A stretch of 64,000 bases of DNA from Nocardia arizonensis (GCF_001310275.1 NZ_LGYZ01000049.1:1-64000), one strand, 5' to 3'; positions 50,373 to 59,347 are shown, numbered from the stretch's first letter. Translations and numbers: made by a program. Notes: generated from the sequence alone by a model not told the origin.

Positions 50373-52946
50373 GTGTCGACCTCCCTGTCCGGGTCGGAAA
50401 CGCCCCGCTCCCCGATACGCGCGGACCGCTCCGGGCTCGCCGACGCGCCGACGCCCGCCGCGAGCTCCGCCGACTCCGAGGCGGTGAGCGGCGCCCCCGG
50501 CGCACTCGCACTCGAGGCGGGCCACGAAGCCGCGGACCGATGGTGCGGCGGCGCGACCGCCGAACCCGGCGGCTGGAACCTCGTCTACGACGACTGGGAC
50601 CCGGCGCAAGAAGGCACCCGAGAAGCGCTGTGCACGACGGGAAACGGATACTGGGCCACCCGCGGGTCGGTTCCCGGCGTCACCGCCGACTCGGTCCACT
50701 ATCCCGGCACCTATATCGCGGGCATCTACAACCGCTGCATCCTCGACATAGAGGGCCGCCCCAGCGAATCCGAACACCTCGTCAACGTGCCGGACTGGAC
50801 CTTCCTGCGCGTATGCCTCGACGACGGCACGGAACTGCGTCCCGGCATCGCCGAGATGCTCGACCACCAGAAGAATCTCGACCTGCGCACCGGGACGCTG
50901 ACCCGCGTCGACCGCTACCGGGACCGGTCGGGCCGAACGACCCGGGTCACCACGCGCCGATTCCATTCGATGGCCGAGCCCTATCTCGCGGCGCTGGAAC
51001 TCGATATCGTCGCCGAGGACTGGAACGGCACCCTCACCGTCGTCTCGGCGACCAATGCCGACATCGCCAATCGCAACGCCGTGGCCGACCGCGACATCGC
51101 CTACCGCCACCTGCTGCCCGGACGTCACGAATTCATCGACTCGGCGACCGTGCTGCACGTCTGCACCACCGACCAGTCCCGCCTCGACGTCGCCACAGCC
51201 ACCCGCACGACGACGAGGGAACCCGGCGTTCGACGCCGCAGAATCAGCAGAATCGACTGTCCGGGAATCGAATTCACGTTCTCCGTGCGCGCGGGCGACA
51301 CCATCGGACTCGAGAAGGTCGCGGCGGTGGCGACCAGCCGCGACCGCGGCATCTCGACCGCCGCGATCGCGGCCACCGCCCGCATCGCCGACGCCGCGGA
51401 CATCGCGACGTTGCGCGCCGCCCACCTGCGCAGCTGGGCCGGGCTGTGGCGGCGCTTCGGCATCGAGCTCGGTGAGGGGCATTACCATCGCATGGCGATG
51501 AATTTGCAGGTGTTCCACGTGCTCCAGAGCGTCGCCGCGGCGGGGCCGGATTCCGATATCGGACTGCCCGCGCGCGGATTGCATGGAGAGTCCTACCGCG
51601 GCCACATCTTCTGGGACGAACTGTTCGTCTACCCCATGCTGACCCTGCGCAGACCCGATCTGACCCGCGCCTTCCTCAACTACCGGTACCGGCGACTGCC
51701 GGGCGCGAAATCCTCGGCGCGACATCTCGGATTGCCCGGCGCGCTGTTCCCGTGGCGCAGCGGCAGCGACGGGCGCGAGGAGACGCCCACCGAGATGCTC
51801 AACACCCGCAACGGTCGGTGGATGCCGGACAATTCCCACCTGCAACGCCACGTCGGGCTCGCGATCGCCTACAGCGTCTGGCAGTACTACCAGGCCACCG
51901 CCGACATCGGTTTCCTGCTCGAATCCGGCGCCGAGATGTTCATCGAGATCGCCCGCCTGTTCGCGGGTTCGGCGATCCACGACGCGGCCGAGGATCGCTA
52001 CGACATCAGCGGTGTGATGGGTCCGGACGAATACCACGACGGCTACCCCGACTCCCCCGGGTCGGGACTGCGCAACAACGCCTACACCAACGTCCTCACC
52101 GCCTGGGTTCTCGCCCGTGCGTGCGACGTGGTCGAGATTCTCGCCGGCCGTGACTGCGATCCGCTGCGCGAGCACCTCGCGATTCGGCACGACGAACCCG
52201 AGCACTGGGACCGCATCAGCAGAAGGCTGCGCGTCCCGTTCCACGCCGACGGGGTCATCAGCCAGTTCGACGGCTACGAGGCGCTCGAGGAATTCAACTG
52301 GGACGCCTACCGCGCGAAATACGGAAATATCGGCCGACTCGATCTCATCCTCAATGCCGAGGGTGACAGCACCAATCGCTACAAAGTGTCCAAACAGGCC
52401 GACGTGCTGATGCTGTTCTATCTCTTCTCGGCCGAGGAACTGCGCCACGTCCTCGACCGTCTCGGCTATTCGCTCGCGCCCGAGGTCATTCCGCGTACGG
52501 TCGGCTACTATCTGGCCCGCACCAGCCACGGCTCCACCCTGAGCCGTTTCGCCCACGCCTGGGTGCTCGCCCGCAGCGACCGCGCCATGTCATGGGGCCT
52601 GTTCGCCCAGGCGCTCGAAGCCGATCTCGGTGACACCCAGGGCGGCACCACCCGCGAGGGCGTCCACATCGGGGCCATGGCGGGCACCGCGGATATGGTG
52701 CTGCGCTGTTACGGCGGCGTCGAGACCCGCCACGACACGCTGCGACTGCACCCGGTGCTGCCCGACGATCTGCCCGAAGCCGAATTCACGCTCAGCTATC
52801 GCGGGCAGCCGCTGACGGTCGAGGTGAGCCATACGCGGGTGCTCGTCCGCCTGCATCCCAGCGCGGCCGCCCCCATCCGCGTCCACGTCGAGGATGCGGA
52901 GCGGACCCTCACCTCCGGGCAGAGCTGGGAAGTCCCGTTGTCTTGA
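50373..52946 (+). CDS. Glycoside hydrolase family 65 phosphorylase-like protein
   Basis: About 857 aa. N-terminal beta-sandwich (~85-350) with ATRGSVPG; linker; (alpha/alpha)6 barrel with FWDELFVYPML, the acid Glu in GVMGPDEYHDGYPD, and phosphate-site text KQADVLMLFYLF; C-terminal beta domain. GH65 enzymes split alpha-glucosides such as trehalose, maltose or kojibiose, usually with phosphate. The DosR gene Rv2006 (otsB1) has this domain plus a trehalose-phosphatase domain, which is missing here. The true start is unclear: GTG 50373 is in frame after the DevR-like sites, and the first ~75 residues are low-complexity Ala/Ser/Pro. ATG 50211 would overlap the CHAD gene start. Confidence 0.85.
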   Translation: MSTSLSGSETPRSPIRADRSGLADAPTPAASSADSEAVSGAPGALALEAGHEAADRWCGGATAEPGGWNLVYDDWDPAQEGTREALCTTGNGYWATRGSVPGVTADSVHYPGTYIAGIYNRCILDIEGRPSESEHLVNVPDWTFLRVCLDDGTELRPGIAEMLDHQKNLDLRTGTLTRVDRYRDRSGRTTRVTTRRFHSMAEPYLAALELDIVAEDWNGTLTVVSATNADIANRNAVADRDIAYRHLLPGRHEFIDSATVLHVCTTDQSRLDVATATRTTTREPGVRRRRISRIDCPGIEFTFSVRAGDTIGLEKVAAVATSRDRGISTAAIAATARIADAADIATLRAAHLRSWAGLWRRFGIELGEGHYHRMAMNLQVFHVLQSVAAAGPDSDIGLPARGLHGESYRGHIFWDELFVYPMLTLRRPDLTRAFLNYRYRRLPGAKSSARHLGLPGALFPWRSGSDGREETPTEMLNTRNGRWMPDNSHLQRHVGLAIAYSVWQYYQATADIGFLLESGAEMFIEIARLFAGSAIHDAAEDRYDISGVMGPDEYHDGYPDSPGSGLRNNAYTNVLTAWVLARACDVVEILAGRDCDPLREHLAIRHDEPEHWDRISRRLRVPFHADGVISQFDGYEALEEFNWDAYRAKYGNIGRLDLILNAEGDSTNRYKVSKQADVLMLFYLFSAEELRHVLDRLGYSLAPEVIPRTVGYYLARTSHGSTLSRFAHAWVLARSDRAMSWGLFAQALEADLGDTQGGTTREGVHIGAMAGTADMVLRCYGGVETRHDTLRLHPVLPDDLPEAEFTLSYRGQPLTVEVSHTRVLVRLHPSAAAPIRVHVEDAERTLTSGQSWEVPLS

Positions 52947-52978
52947 GTGCGGAGCCGAGCCCAACGGCCCTCGTCACG

Positions 52979-52992
52979 GGGACCAATGCAGG
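52979..52992. promoter_or_regulatory. Possible DevR site before the USP gene (weak)
   Basis: GGGACCAATGCAGG has a good left half only (8 of 14), 68 bp upstream of the USP start at 53061. Confidence 0.3.
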
Positions 52993-53060
52993 CATCGCCG
53001 CGGACACGACCGGCCTACGGTCGAATCGACACAGCTCACCGCATCCGAAGGGCCTCGGGC

Positions 53061-53975
53061 ATGACCATCGATCACGACACCGATCCGCACCGACTCGCGA
53101 CGGCACCGCTCGTCGTCGGCGTCGACGGCGACCACACCTGCGAGCAGGCGATCCGCTGGGCCGCCCGCACCGCCGCCCGTCGCGGACGCAGGTTGCACAT
53201 CGTGCACGCCCTCGACTTCTCCTCGACCCGAGCGATTCTCGGAAGCTACGACGTCATGGCCCCCTCGGCCACCGAGGGCATGCACGACCACGGTGACCAT
53301 GTCCTGGCCGCGGCCGTCCGCGTCGCCCGCGACGCCGCGCCCGATGTGACCATCGCCACCGAACTGTCCGAGGCGAATCCGGCCGAACTGCTCATCGCCC
53401 TGTCCGAGAGCGCGCACATGGTCGTCCTCGGGGCCCGATCGGATGCCGGGGCGGCGCACTATCTCGGCTCCACGCTGCTGAAGGTCACCGCGCACGGCCA
53501 CGGCGCCATCGTCGTCGTCCACGACACCGACATCCGCGAGGCCGGTCCCGTCGTCGTCGCCATCGACGGCAGCCCGGTCGGGGAACCCGCGATCGCCACC
53601 GCCTTCGCCGAGGCATCCGAACTCGGGACCGACGTCGTCGCCATGCACGCCTGGAGCGATATCGACGCCGGGACCTTCGCGGGCGCGACCTATCTCGAGC
53701 TCCCCGTCGCCGACCTCGAGGTCGCCGAGCACACCCTGCTCGCCGAACGCCTCGCGGGCTGGCAGGAGAAGTATCCCGACGTCCGGGTGACCCGCGAGGT
53801 CTTCGCCGACGGACCGCGTCACCATCTCGCCGACGCCTCGACCACCGCACAGCTGATCGTGGTCGGCAGTCGGGGGCGCGGCGGATTCCGCGGTCTGCTG
53901 CTCGGCTCGACGAGCACCTGGATCATGCGGCACGCGCACTGCCCGGTCATGGTCGTGCATCCCGAACGCCGCTGA
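53061..53975 (+). CDS. Universal stress protein, tandem USP domains
   Basis: A 304-aa tandem USP, closest within the window to the USP at 28649. Both share RRGRRLHIVHALD/HGLD, ELSEANPAELLI, the degenerate first-domain loop (GARSDAGAAHYLGS), the LAGWQEKYPDV block and an intact second loop GSRGRGGFRGLLLGSTS. The first domain has probably lost ATP binding, while the second keeps it. ATG 53061 is preferred over an upstream in-frame start that lies inside the promoter region. It may be read through from GH65 or use its own weak DevR-like site. Confidence 0.87.
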   Translation: MTIDHDTDPHRLATAPLVVGVDGDHTCEQAIRWAARTAARRGRRLHIVHALDFSSTRAILGSYDVMAPSATEGMHDHGDHVLAAAVRVARDAAPDVTIATELSEANPAELLIALSESAHMVVLGARSDAGAAHYLGSTLLKVTAHGHGAIVVVHDTDIREAGPVVVAIDGSPVGEPAIATAFAEASELGTDVVAMHAWSDIDAGTFAGATYLELPVADLEVAEHTLLAERLAGWQEKYPDVRVTREVFADGPRHHLADASTTAQLIVVGSRGRGGFRGLLLGSTSTWIMRHAHCPVMVVHPERR

Positions 53976-53996
53976 ATCGAGGCGCGCGAGGATCTT

Positions 53997-54022
53997 TACA
54001 CGGGTGTAGACAGATAGCTATC
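53997..54022. promoter_or_regulatory. TetR-type operator over a leaderless promoter
   Basis: TACAC-GG-GTGTA (53997-54008) is a perfect dyad overlapping the expected -35 region. GATAGCTATC (54013-54022) is a second palindrome covering the likely -10. The ATG of the next gene is at 54032 with no Shine-Dalgarno, so the mRNA is probably leaderless and repressible. Confidence 0.55.
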
Positions 54023-54031
54023 GTTGCACGC

Positions 54032-54931
54032 ATGTGGACAGATCGTGTGGCGAGACTCTCGCATCCGTACCGGGTCCGTGACGAACTCGCGACCCTCGAC
54101 CCCGTCATCGACAACGAGCGGATGACACACCTGGTGCTCGAGGTCCGCTACGGCCACCCGTGGTTCGTCACGATCGCCTACACGCTGGCGTTCCTGCGGC
54201 AGATGTCGATCCCGGCGATCGCGCGCACCGTGTACCGCGCCGGGACCGGCGACATCATGCGGGCGACGCGGCGACGCAACGACGACACCCTGGTGTTCTT
54301 CGGCGAGATCATGCGCTGCGGCTACACCTCCGCGCGCGGCGGCGAGGTCATCGACCGGCTCAACGAGATCCACGCCCGCTACCGGATCTCCAACGACCTG
54401 AACGTCTACACCCTCGCCTCGCTCATACTCGAAGCGCAACGCATCGGCCTTTCCCTCGACCGACCGCTGATGTCGGAACGCGAAATGGATGCCGTATACC
54501 ATTTCTGGCACGGCGTCGGCACGCGCATGGGCATCACCGACATTCCGGGCTCCAGCTCCGAATTCCTCACCTGGACACTGCAATACGAGCGGGACAACGC
54601 GGCCTACACCCCCGGCGGCCACGCCGTCGCGCAGGTCATCATCGACGACTTCGCCGCCCGATTCCCCCGCCCGCTGCGCCGCGCAGGCACCGCGGTGCTG
54701 TTGTCGCTGTGCGACGACGGACTGCTCGACGCGCACCGGCTGACCGGCCCATCGCGCGCACAGCGCTCGCTCGCGCTCGCGGCGATGCGCGGCTATCTGC
54801 TCGGCACCGGCCTGCTCCCCGACCCCGGCGAACGGTCCTGGGTGGATTGGTTCGGCCGGGACACGGCATACCCGGACTTCACCCGCATCGGGCAACAGCG
54901 CGAGCGCCGCGCCGCCGCCGATCCCCGGTGA
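54032..54931 (+). CDS. MpaB-like/DUF2236 oxygenase family protein
   Basis: A 299-aa helical protein of the DUF2236 family, whose name-giving members are the fungal oxygenase MpaB and the latex clearing protein. Family features are an N-terminal YTLAFLRQMSIPAIARTVYRAGTGDIM, a charged VFFGEIMRCGY helix, LNEIHARYRISNDLNVYTLASLI with a likely haem-ligand His, and a later Arg-rich segment. No signal peptide is seen. Substrate unknown; haem binding is inferred from family. It is followed 31 nt later by a TetR gene and preceded by a matching dyad, so it is probably a self-contained inducible unit. Confidence 0.75.
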   Translation: MWTDRVARLSHPYRVRDELATLDPVIDNERMTHLVLEVRYGHPWFVTIAYTLAFLRQMSIPAIARTVYRAGTGDIMRATRRRNDDTLVFFGEIMRCGYTSARGGEVIDRLNEIHARYRISNDLNVYTLASLILEAQRIGLSLDRPLMSEREMDAVYHFWHGVGTRMGITDIPGSSSEFLTWTLQYERDNAAYTPGGHAVAQVIIDDFAARFPRPLRRAGTAVLLSLCDDGLLDAHRLTGPSRAQRSLALAAMRGYLLGTGLLPDPGERSWVDWFGRDTAYPDFTRIGQQRERRAAADPR

Positions 54932-54962
54932 GACGACCGCCGCACCGCCGCCGTTTGGCAGG

Positions 54963-55610
54963 ATGAACGGTGTGGGCGCACTCCGAGAGGACACCGCGGG
55001 ACGGCGCTACGGCGGCAGTTCCGCCGAGGAACGTCGGCAACTCCGCTACGAACAGTTGCTGAGCGCCGCGCTGGACTGCTTCGGGGAACAGGGCCTGTCC
55101 GGCGTCGGCGTGCGGCCGGTCAGCACCCGCGCCGGCATCGCGCCCCGCTACTTCCGCGAGAGTTTCGCCGACCGCGACGCACTGCTGGTCGCCCTCTACG
55201 ACCGTGCCGCCGACCGGGTGCTGCAAGCCGCGCTCGCGGTCATGAACGCGGGCGTCGGCGACCACACCACACGAGTTCGCGCGTCGCTCGACGCCGTCCT
55301 GAGCGCACTCGACGCCGACCCGCGCCTGGCTCCGCTGCTGTTCGGCACCGCGAACGAGCCGGTACTGCGCGAACGCCGCGAACGCATGATGCTCGACTAC
55401 GCCGATGCCATCGCCGCCCAAGCGGTCTCGCTGTTCCCCGAGCGCGTCGACGCCGCGAGCTTCCGCATCACCGCCATCATCCTCACCGGCGGCTTTCTCG
55501 AACTGATCACCTGGTGGCTGGCCGATCCCGCCCGCGCCGACCGCGACGAGATACTCGACCGCGCCACCGGGCTGTTCTTCGCCTCGCTCACCCTCGGACA
55601 ACACTCGTGA
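54963..55610 (+). CDS. TetR family transcriptional regulator
   Basis: A 215-aa TetR protein with its HTH at ~28-70: LRYEQLLSAALDCFGEQG, then VGVRPVSTRAGIAPRYFRESFADRDAL. The remainder is a helical ligand-binding domain. It lies directly downstream of the MpaB-like gene, and the TACAC-GG-GTGTA dyad before that gene is the obvious candidate operator. It shows family-level similarity to the TetR at 8840. The start is ATG 54963, without a strong ribosome site, and translation could begin at ATG or the GTG four codons in. Confidence 0.85.
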   Translation: MNGVGALREDTAGRRYGGSSAEERRQLRYEQLLSAALDCFGEQGLSGVGVRPVSTRAGIAPRYFRESFADRDALLVALYDRAADRVLQAALAVMNAGVGDHTTRVRASLDAVLSALDADPRLAPLLFGTANEPVLRERRERMMLDYADAIAAQAVSLFPERVDAASFRITAIILTGGFLELITWWLADPARADRDEILDRATGLFFASLTLGQHS

Positions 55611-55637
55611 ATCCCGTGAACCTGTCCGTACCGGGGC

Positions 55638-56543
55638 TCACATGGCGCGCGAGCCCACCGACTCGGGAAACTCGCCCACCGCGGTCCGGGCGGACGGGGA
55701 CACGGTCGGCCGCTGGATCACATTGGTGATGAGCTCGCCGAACGCGCGCGGATCATCCATCAGCCAGGCATGCCCGCCGGACACCGTGGCCGCGTCCGGG
55801 CCTCCCGCCGCGACGTGCAACGACAGCGAGGTGGCTTCCGGGATGACCGTGTCACGGTTGCTCCACACGACGAACATGGGAACGCGGCGCTCGGCGAGGT
55901 CGGCGAGTTCGGCGGTCAGATTCGTCGTCCGTGCGATATGGGCGGCGTCCCACACCGCGCCCGGATTGCGCGCCAGACTCGGCACCGCGTCACGCAGCAC
56001 CACCGGGAGCACCCGCGTCAGTTGCCGACCGGGCAGCAGGTCGGCGGGCAGGTGCAGCCCCCAATCCCACAGTGGCCGTTCGCGAAGCGCGCGCATCGCC
56101 CCTTTCCCGTCGGTCCAGGCCGAGCCGCCTATCGAGTTGACCAGAACCAGGCGCTCCGCGACGTCGGGATACCGATGCGCGGTGGCGATCGCGACGCCGC
56201 CACCGAAAGAATGCCCGACGACCGAAATCGGTAGCGCGACCCCGACCGTCTCGATGAACCGGCGCACCCAGTCGGCGTAGTCGGACAGCGTGCGGTGCGC
56301 GGGCGGGAGGGCGGCGGTGCCCCCGAATCCGGGGAGCGACGGCGCGTAGACACGCAAGCCCATCCGCACCAATTGCTCCAACGGACGAGAGTAGGCAAGA
56401 CCGCCCAATCCCCACCCGTGCAGGAACAGCACCCGAGGCCCGCGGCCGCCGACACGGTAGTTAGCGATGCGGCCGTCTATCAGCACAGATCGCCGACGCA
56501 TACCGGGAACAGCGGACTTCGAGCGTTCGGTGATGTTCATCAT
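55638..56543 (-). CDS. Alpha/beta hydrolase
   Basis: A 301-aa serine hydrolase-fold protein: oxyanion HGWGLGG (~42-48), nucleophile Ser in GHSFGGG (~110-116), Asp in WSNRDTVIP and His in SGGHAWLMDDP. The cap (~150-205) is Pro/Leu/Trp-rich, suggesting a hydrophobic substrate such as an ester or lipid. Rv2627c of the DosR regulon is also an alpha/beta hydrolase, but orthology cannot be judged by eye. Double ATG at 56543/56540. It converges on the TetR gene and is divergent from the small helical-protein gene. Confidence 0.83.
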   Translation of the reverse strand: MMNITERSKSAVPGMRRRSVLIDGRIANYRVGGRGPRVLFLHGWGLGGLAYSRPLEQLVRMGLRVYAPSLPGFGGTAALPPAHRTLSDYADWVRRFIETVGVALPISVVGHSFGGGVAIATAHRYPDVAERLVLVNSIGGSAWTDGKGAMRALRERPLWDWGLHLPADLLPGRQLTRVLPVVLRDAVPSLARNPGAVWDAAHIARTTNLTAELADLAERRVPMFVVWSNRDTVIPEATSLSLHVAAGGPDAATVSGGHAWLMDDPRAFGELITNVIQRPTVSPSARTAVGEFPESVGSRAM

Positions 56544-56720
56544 CCCATCTCATCGCGATCGCGCGGCGCCGGGCAGAGCCGTACGGACGCGGGACCGACA
56601 GTCCGAGGTCACCATTGCCGGTGACTTGGGCGGTGAAGTCGGCCGTTCCCGCCGCCCGAACAGCACGGTCACGGCCGATATCCCCGGCCGTGTGGGCGAA
56701 ACGGCCGGCCTTCCCGTACA

Positions 56721-56734
56721 TGTCCGTAAGTCCG
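56721..56734. promoter_or_regulatory. Possible DevR site (weak)
   Basis: TGTCCGTAAGTCCG matches 9 of 14 core positions with a good right half, 57 bp before the gene at 56792. It is followed by the palindrome GTCCGCGGAC. Confidence 0.3.
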
Positions 56735-56791
56735 CGGACAAGGGTCGCAATGCCCCTCCCGGGCCATCGGCGCCTCCTCGAGAATCGAGGA

Positions 56792-56989
56792 ATGCGATTC
56801 GACGAGGAAACACAGATAAGGCAGGTCATCGAGCGACTCGCGAACAGATATCCCGATGTGGGTCCCGGGACCATCGAGCGAACCGTCGCCGACGCGCGAG
56901 CGAAATTCGCCGATGCGAAGGTCCGCGACTTCGTTCCGCTGCTCGTGAACAAGAGAGCGAAACAGACTTTGGCGCGACAAGCCCACTGA
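56792..56989 (+). CDS. Small three-helix-bundle dimerisation-type protein
   Basis: A 65-aa protein: MRFDEETQIRQVIERLANRY, a turn PDVGPGT, then helices ending FADAKVRDFVPLLVNKRAKQ (shown in pieces). The pattern V-RL-RYP...V-D-RDFVP-LV is that of short actinobacterial proteins annotated as three-helix bundle dimerisation domain, often found near regulators and stress genes. No catalytic residues. TCGAGGA immediately precedes the ATG at tight spacing; the frame is open far upstream but that part is Arg/Pro-rich shadow. Function unknown. Confidence 0.65.
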   Translation: MRFDEETQIRQVIERLANRYPDVGPGTIERTVADARAKFADAKVRDFVPLLVNKRAKQTLARQAH

Positions 56990-57007
56990 GCGTGCGCGCC
57001 TTCGCCT

Positions 57008-57631
57008 TCAGCGATGTGTCCCGTCGGTATTCTCGGCTTCCGGCGGTCGGGCACTTCGCTCCGCCGCGCCCGGCAGGTACTTCGTCCAATCTATGCGGGC
57101 GAACAAGACGACGGCGGCGAGAAGCGCGAGCTGCACCGCGATGCCGAGCGGTGAGGTGATCGAATCCAGGAACGCATCGCTGAGTTTTCGCTCGGCGACG
57201 GTGGTGGCCGCCACATAGAACGAATAGCTGACGAGTCTGCCCAGGATATGCGCGACGGTTATCGGCAGCAGGCGCACTCCCATCAAACCGGCCGCCTCGA
57301 ACAATTGCGCAGCGGGTATCGGCGAGACCAGGAAAAGCGCGAGCCCGGCGACGGAACGTCCCTTATTGCCGGTCACATATTGATTGGCGGCCTCGAGACC
57401 GGCTTTGCGGCGAGGGCTGAGGTGATCGCGGAGACGGTTGGTGGCGAACGCGAGCAGATAACGACCGGCCCCGGAGGCGAAGGCGCCGAGAACGACCACC
57501 GCGACCGGCTCGAGATGCCAATTCAGCTCGAGGAGTACCACCACCAATACCGAGGGCGGACCGAACGCGGGCATCAGGTTCACCGCGAACACCACCGCGA
57601 AGAACGCCAAGTAATACCACACGGGGCTCAC
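57008..57631 (-). CDS. Integral membrane protein, DedA/VTT-like
   Basis: A 207-aa membrane protein with about five hydrophobic segments (residues ~5-38, 42-62, 95-117, 120-145 and 165-182) and a soluble, charged C-terminal tail. The PSVLVVVLLELNWHLEPVAVVVLGAFASGAGRY region and SPIPAAQLFEAAG resemble the re-entrant loops of DedA/VTT membrane proteins, which act in lipid or ion handling. The assignment is tentative. The start is a GTG with GGGAG 5 nt upstream. It follows the HSL-type esterase gene in the opposite reading order and may be independent. Confidence 0.55.
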   Translation of the reverse strand: MSPVWYYLAFFAVVFAVNLMPAFGPPSVLVVVLLELNWHLEPVAVVVLGAFASGAGRYLLAFATNRLRDHLSPRRKAGLEAANQYVTGNKGRSVAGLALFLVSPIPAAQLFEAAGLMGVRLLPITVAHILGRLVSYSFYVAATTVAERKLSDAFLDSITSPLGIAVQLALLAAVVLFARIDWTKYLPGAAERSARPPEAENTDGTHR

Positions 57632-57676
57632 GGCACTCCCGCTTCCGAATCGTTCGTCATCGCACTCATGCCATCT

Positions 57677-58552
57677 CTACCGTACGTGCCGCATCGCATC
57701 GACCTCACCCGGCATGTGCGCGTCCAGCCAGGCTGTCATCGCGTCCAACGCGAACCGGAATCCATTGAGCTGAGGGCGATTCAGGTATCCGTGCCAGGAA
57801 TTCGGCACCACGGTGTACGACACCGGGACGCCGGCGGCGGCGAGCTCGGCGGCGAATGCCTCGCCGGAAGCGCGGAGGGTGTCGTGATCGGCGTCCAGCA
57901 GCAGGGCGGGCGGCAAGCCGGTGAGATCACCGCCGCCGGGGAAGGCGCCGGAGTCCAGCAGGTCCTCTCGGCCGACATAGTTGACATTCAGCCGGTGGAC
58001 AGCGGGAGGGGACAGCTGCCGGTAGCCCGCGAGTCCGCGCAGGCTGTCGCGCACCGATTCCGGCAGGGGCGGCAGTTCGGCGTGGTAGAGGCCGTAGCAC
58101 AGGAGCAGTCCGGCCACGCCGGACAGGCGTTGCGCGCCGGTGACGGCGAGGCAGGCGCCCGCGCTGGCGCCGCCGAGTACGACCCGGCCGTGCTCGGCCG
58201 CCAACGCGCGCCCCGCGTCGACCACGTCGTCCAGCCCGGCGGGAAAGTGGTTGACCGTGGATGACGCGGCCCAGGGGAAGCGCGGCGCGAGCCGGTAGTC
58301 GACGGTGCGGACCCTGCGACCGGACTCGGCCAGACGCAGCGCGACCATGTGGGATTCGGCCTGATCCAGGTTGCCCCAGACGAATCCGCCGCCGTGCAGC
58401 CACAGCACGGCCGCGGCGTCTTCCCGGCATTCCACCGGAAGGTAATCGCGAACGGGAATCTCGCCCCGTCTGCCTCGCAGTGTCCGGTCGCGGGTACGAA
58501 CCCGCATCCGAACGCTGTCGGCCCCGTCCGTGGCCGCGCGCTCGTCGCTCAT
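57677..58552 (-). CDS. Alpha/beta hydrolase, hormone-sensitive-lipase type
   Basis: A 291-aa esterase/lipase of the HSL (LipH/LipN-like) family: HGGGFVWGN (oxyanion, ~59-67), VDYRLAPRFPW, nucleophile Ser in GGASAGACLA, Asp in LDADHDTLR and His in SWHGYLN. It hydrolyses short-chain acyl esters in the cytoplasm by family analogy. The start MSDERAATDG at 58552 is the most likely; the frame is open to 58786 in non-conserved Arg/Pro-rich sequence. MRVRTRDRTLRG further in is an alternative. It is probably cotranscribed with the DedA-like gene downstream (45-nt gap). Confidence 0.83.
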   Translation of the reverse strand: MSDERAATDGADSVRMRVRTRDRTLRGRRGEIPVRDYLPVECREDAAAVLWLHGGGFVWGNLDQAESHMVALRLAESGRRVRTVDYRLAPRFPWAASSTVNHFPAGLDDVVDAGRALAAEHGRVVLGGASAGACLAVTGAQRLSGVAGLLLCYGLYHAELPPLPESVRDSLRGLAGYRQLSPPAVHRLNVNYVGREDLLDSGAFPGGGDLTGLPPALLLDADHDTLRASGEAFAAELAAAGVPVSYTVVPNSWHGYLNRPQLNGFRFALDAMTAWLDAHMPGEVDAMRHVR

Positions 58553-58901
58553 CGGCGCCGCGGGTCGTGATCGTCGAGCATGGCAGTCCTGACCTGGCGA
58601 GAACATTCCAGCCCGGCAGCCTACTCGACGTCGATCCGCCGACCGGACACCCGGCTCCCGCCACGGCGCGTGCCATCCGGCGACCAGCGCGCTGCGCGAC
58701 CTGCGAGCCGGGCAGCGCTCCGGGCCCGAGGTCGGCGGTGGGGCTTCGGTGCGGGCGGTGACAGGCCGTCCCGGCGTCACCGTCACTCGCGTCAGAGGAC
58801 TTCGGTCCTCACGGCCGTCGACCCGAGGCCCCTACTCCCGCCGCCGCCATCGGAGTGGAATAGCGACGGTAAGCGCATACTCGCGACACGAGGAGAATTC
58901 C
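58553..58901. other. 349-bp divergent promoter region of hsp20
   Basis: No convincing gene between the esterase (minus) and Hsp20 (plus). It carries a perfect DevR-like dyad at 58796-58809 and the ribosome site of hsp20 (GAGGAG at 58890-58895). Confidence 0.5.
58796..58809. promoter_or_regulatory. DevR-binding site before hsp20
   Basis: AGGAC-TTCG-GTCCT is a perfect dyad and matches 10 of 14 core positions. It lies 92 bp upstream of the hsp20 ATG. Confidence 0.6.
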
Positions 58902-59333
58902 ATGAGTCTGCTTCCTGTCCATCGCTCCCGCGGCTCGCTGATGCCGGATTTCACCGACCTGTGGAACGCATTCACTCCCGTCGGCACGCTCACGCCGATG
59001 TTCAATTTCCATACGATCCGGTTGGAAGACGCCCTCGATGACGGCCACTACACCGTCCGCGCCGAAATTCCCGGCATCGATCCGGCCAAGGACCTCGAGG
59101 TCACCGTCGCCGAGGGACATCTGACCATCCGAGCGGAGCGCAGTGTGCAGAAGGAGGAGAACGGCCGATCGGAGTTCGGCTACGGCTCCTTCGTCCGCAC
59201 CATCGCGCTGCCCGCAGGCGCCCAGGAGGAAGGTGTCGACGCCGAATACGCCAAAGGGATTCTGACCGTCACGGTGCCTATGGCCGAGGCGAAGCAAGCC
59301 GCCAAGAAGATCGAGGTCAAAGCGGGAGAGTAG
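58902..59333 (+). CDS. hspX: Hsp20/alpha-crystallin family chaperone (HspX/Acr-like)
   Basis: A 143-aa small heat-shock protein, matching M. tuberculosis HspX (Rv2031c) almost block for block: LLPVHRSRGSLMPDF, YTVRAEIPGIDPAKDLEV, HLTIRAERSVQKEENGRSEF, GYGSFVRTIALPAGA and AKGILTVTVPM. It prevents protein aggregation and in mycobacteria dominates the hypoxic proteome. The start is ATG 58902, with GAGGAG 6 nt before it. A DevR-like dyad upstream and a strong hairpin downstream make it a monocistronic unit. Confidence 0.93.
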   Translation: MSLLPVHRSRGSLMPDFTDLWNAFTPVGTLTPMFNFHTIRLEDALDDGHYTVRAEIPGIDPAKDLEVTVAEGHLTIRAERSVQKEENGRSEFGYGSFVRTIALPAGAQEEGVDAEYAKGILTVTVPMAEAKQAAKKIEVKAGE

Positions 59334-59347
59334 CCCGCGCCGGTCAT

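Noticed and set aside
50343..52556. A 737-codon minus-strand frame
   Set aside because: Antisense to the GH65 gene, which has intact catalytic motifs.
52928..52938. GGGAAGTCCC near the end of the GH65 gene as a DevR site
   Set aside because: It lies in coding sequence and the half sites are too close together.
56601..56640. GGGACC-GAC-AGTCCG as a DevR site upstream of the alpha/beta hydrolase
   Set aside because: The two halves are one base too far apart for the 14-bp core, so it was not annotated.
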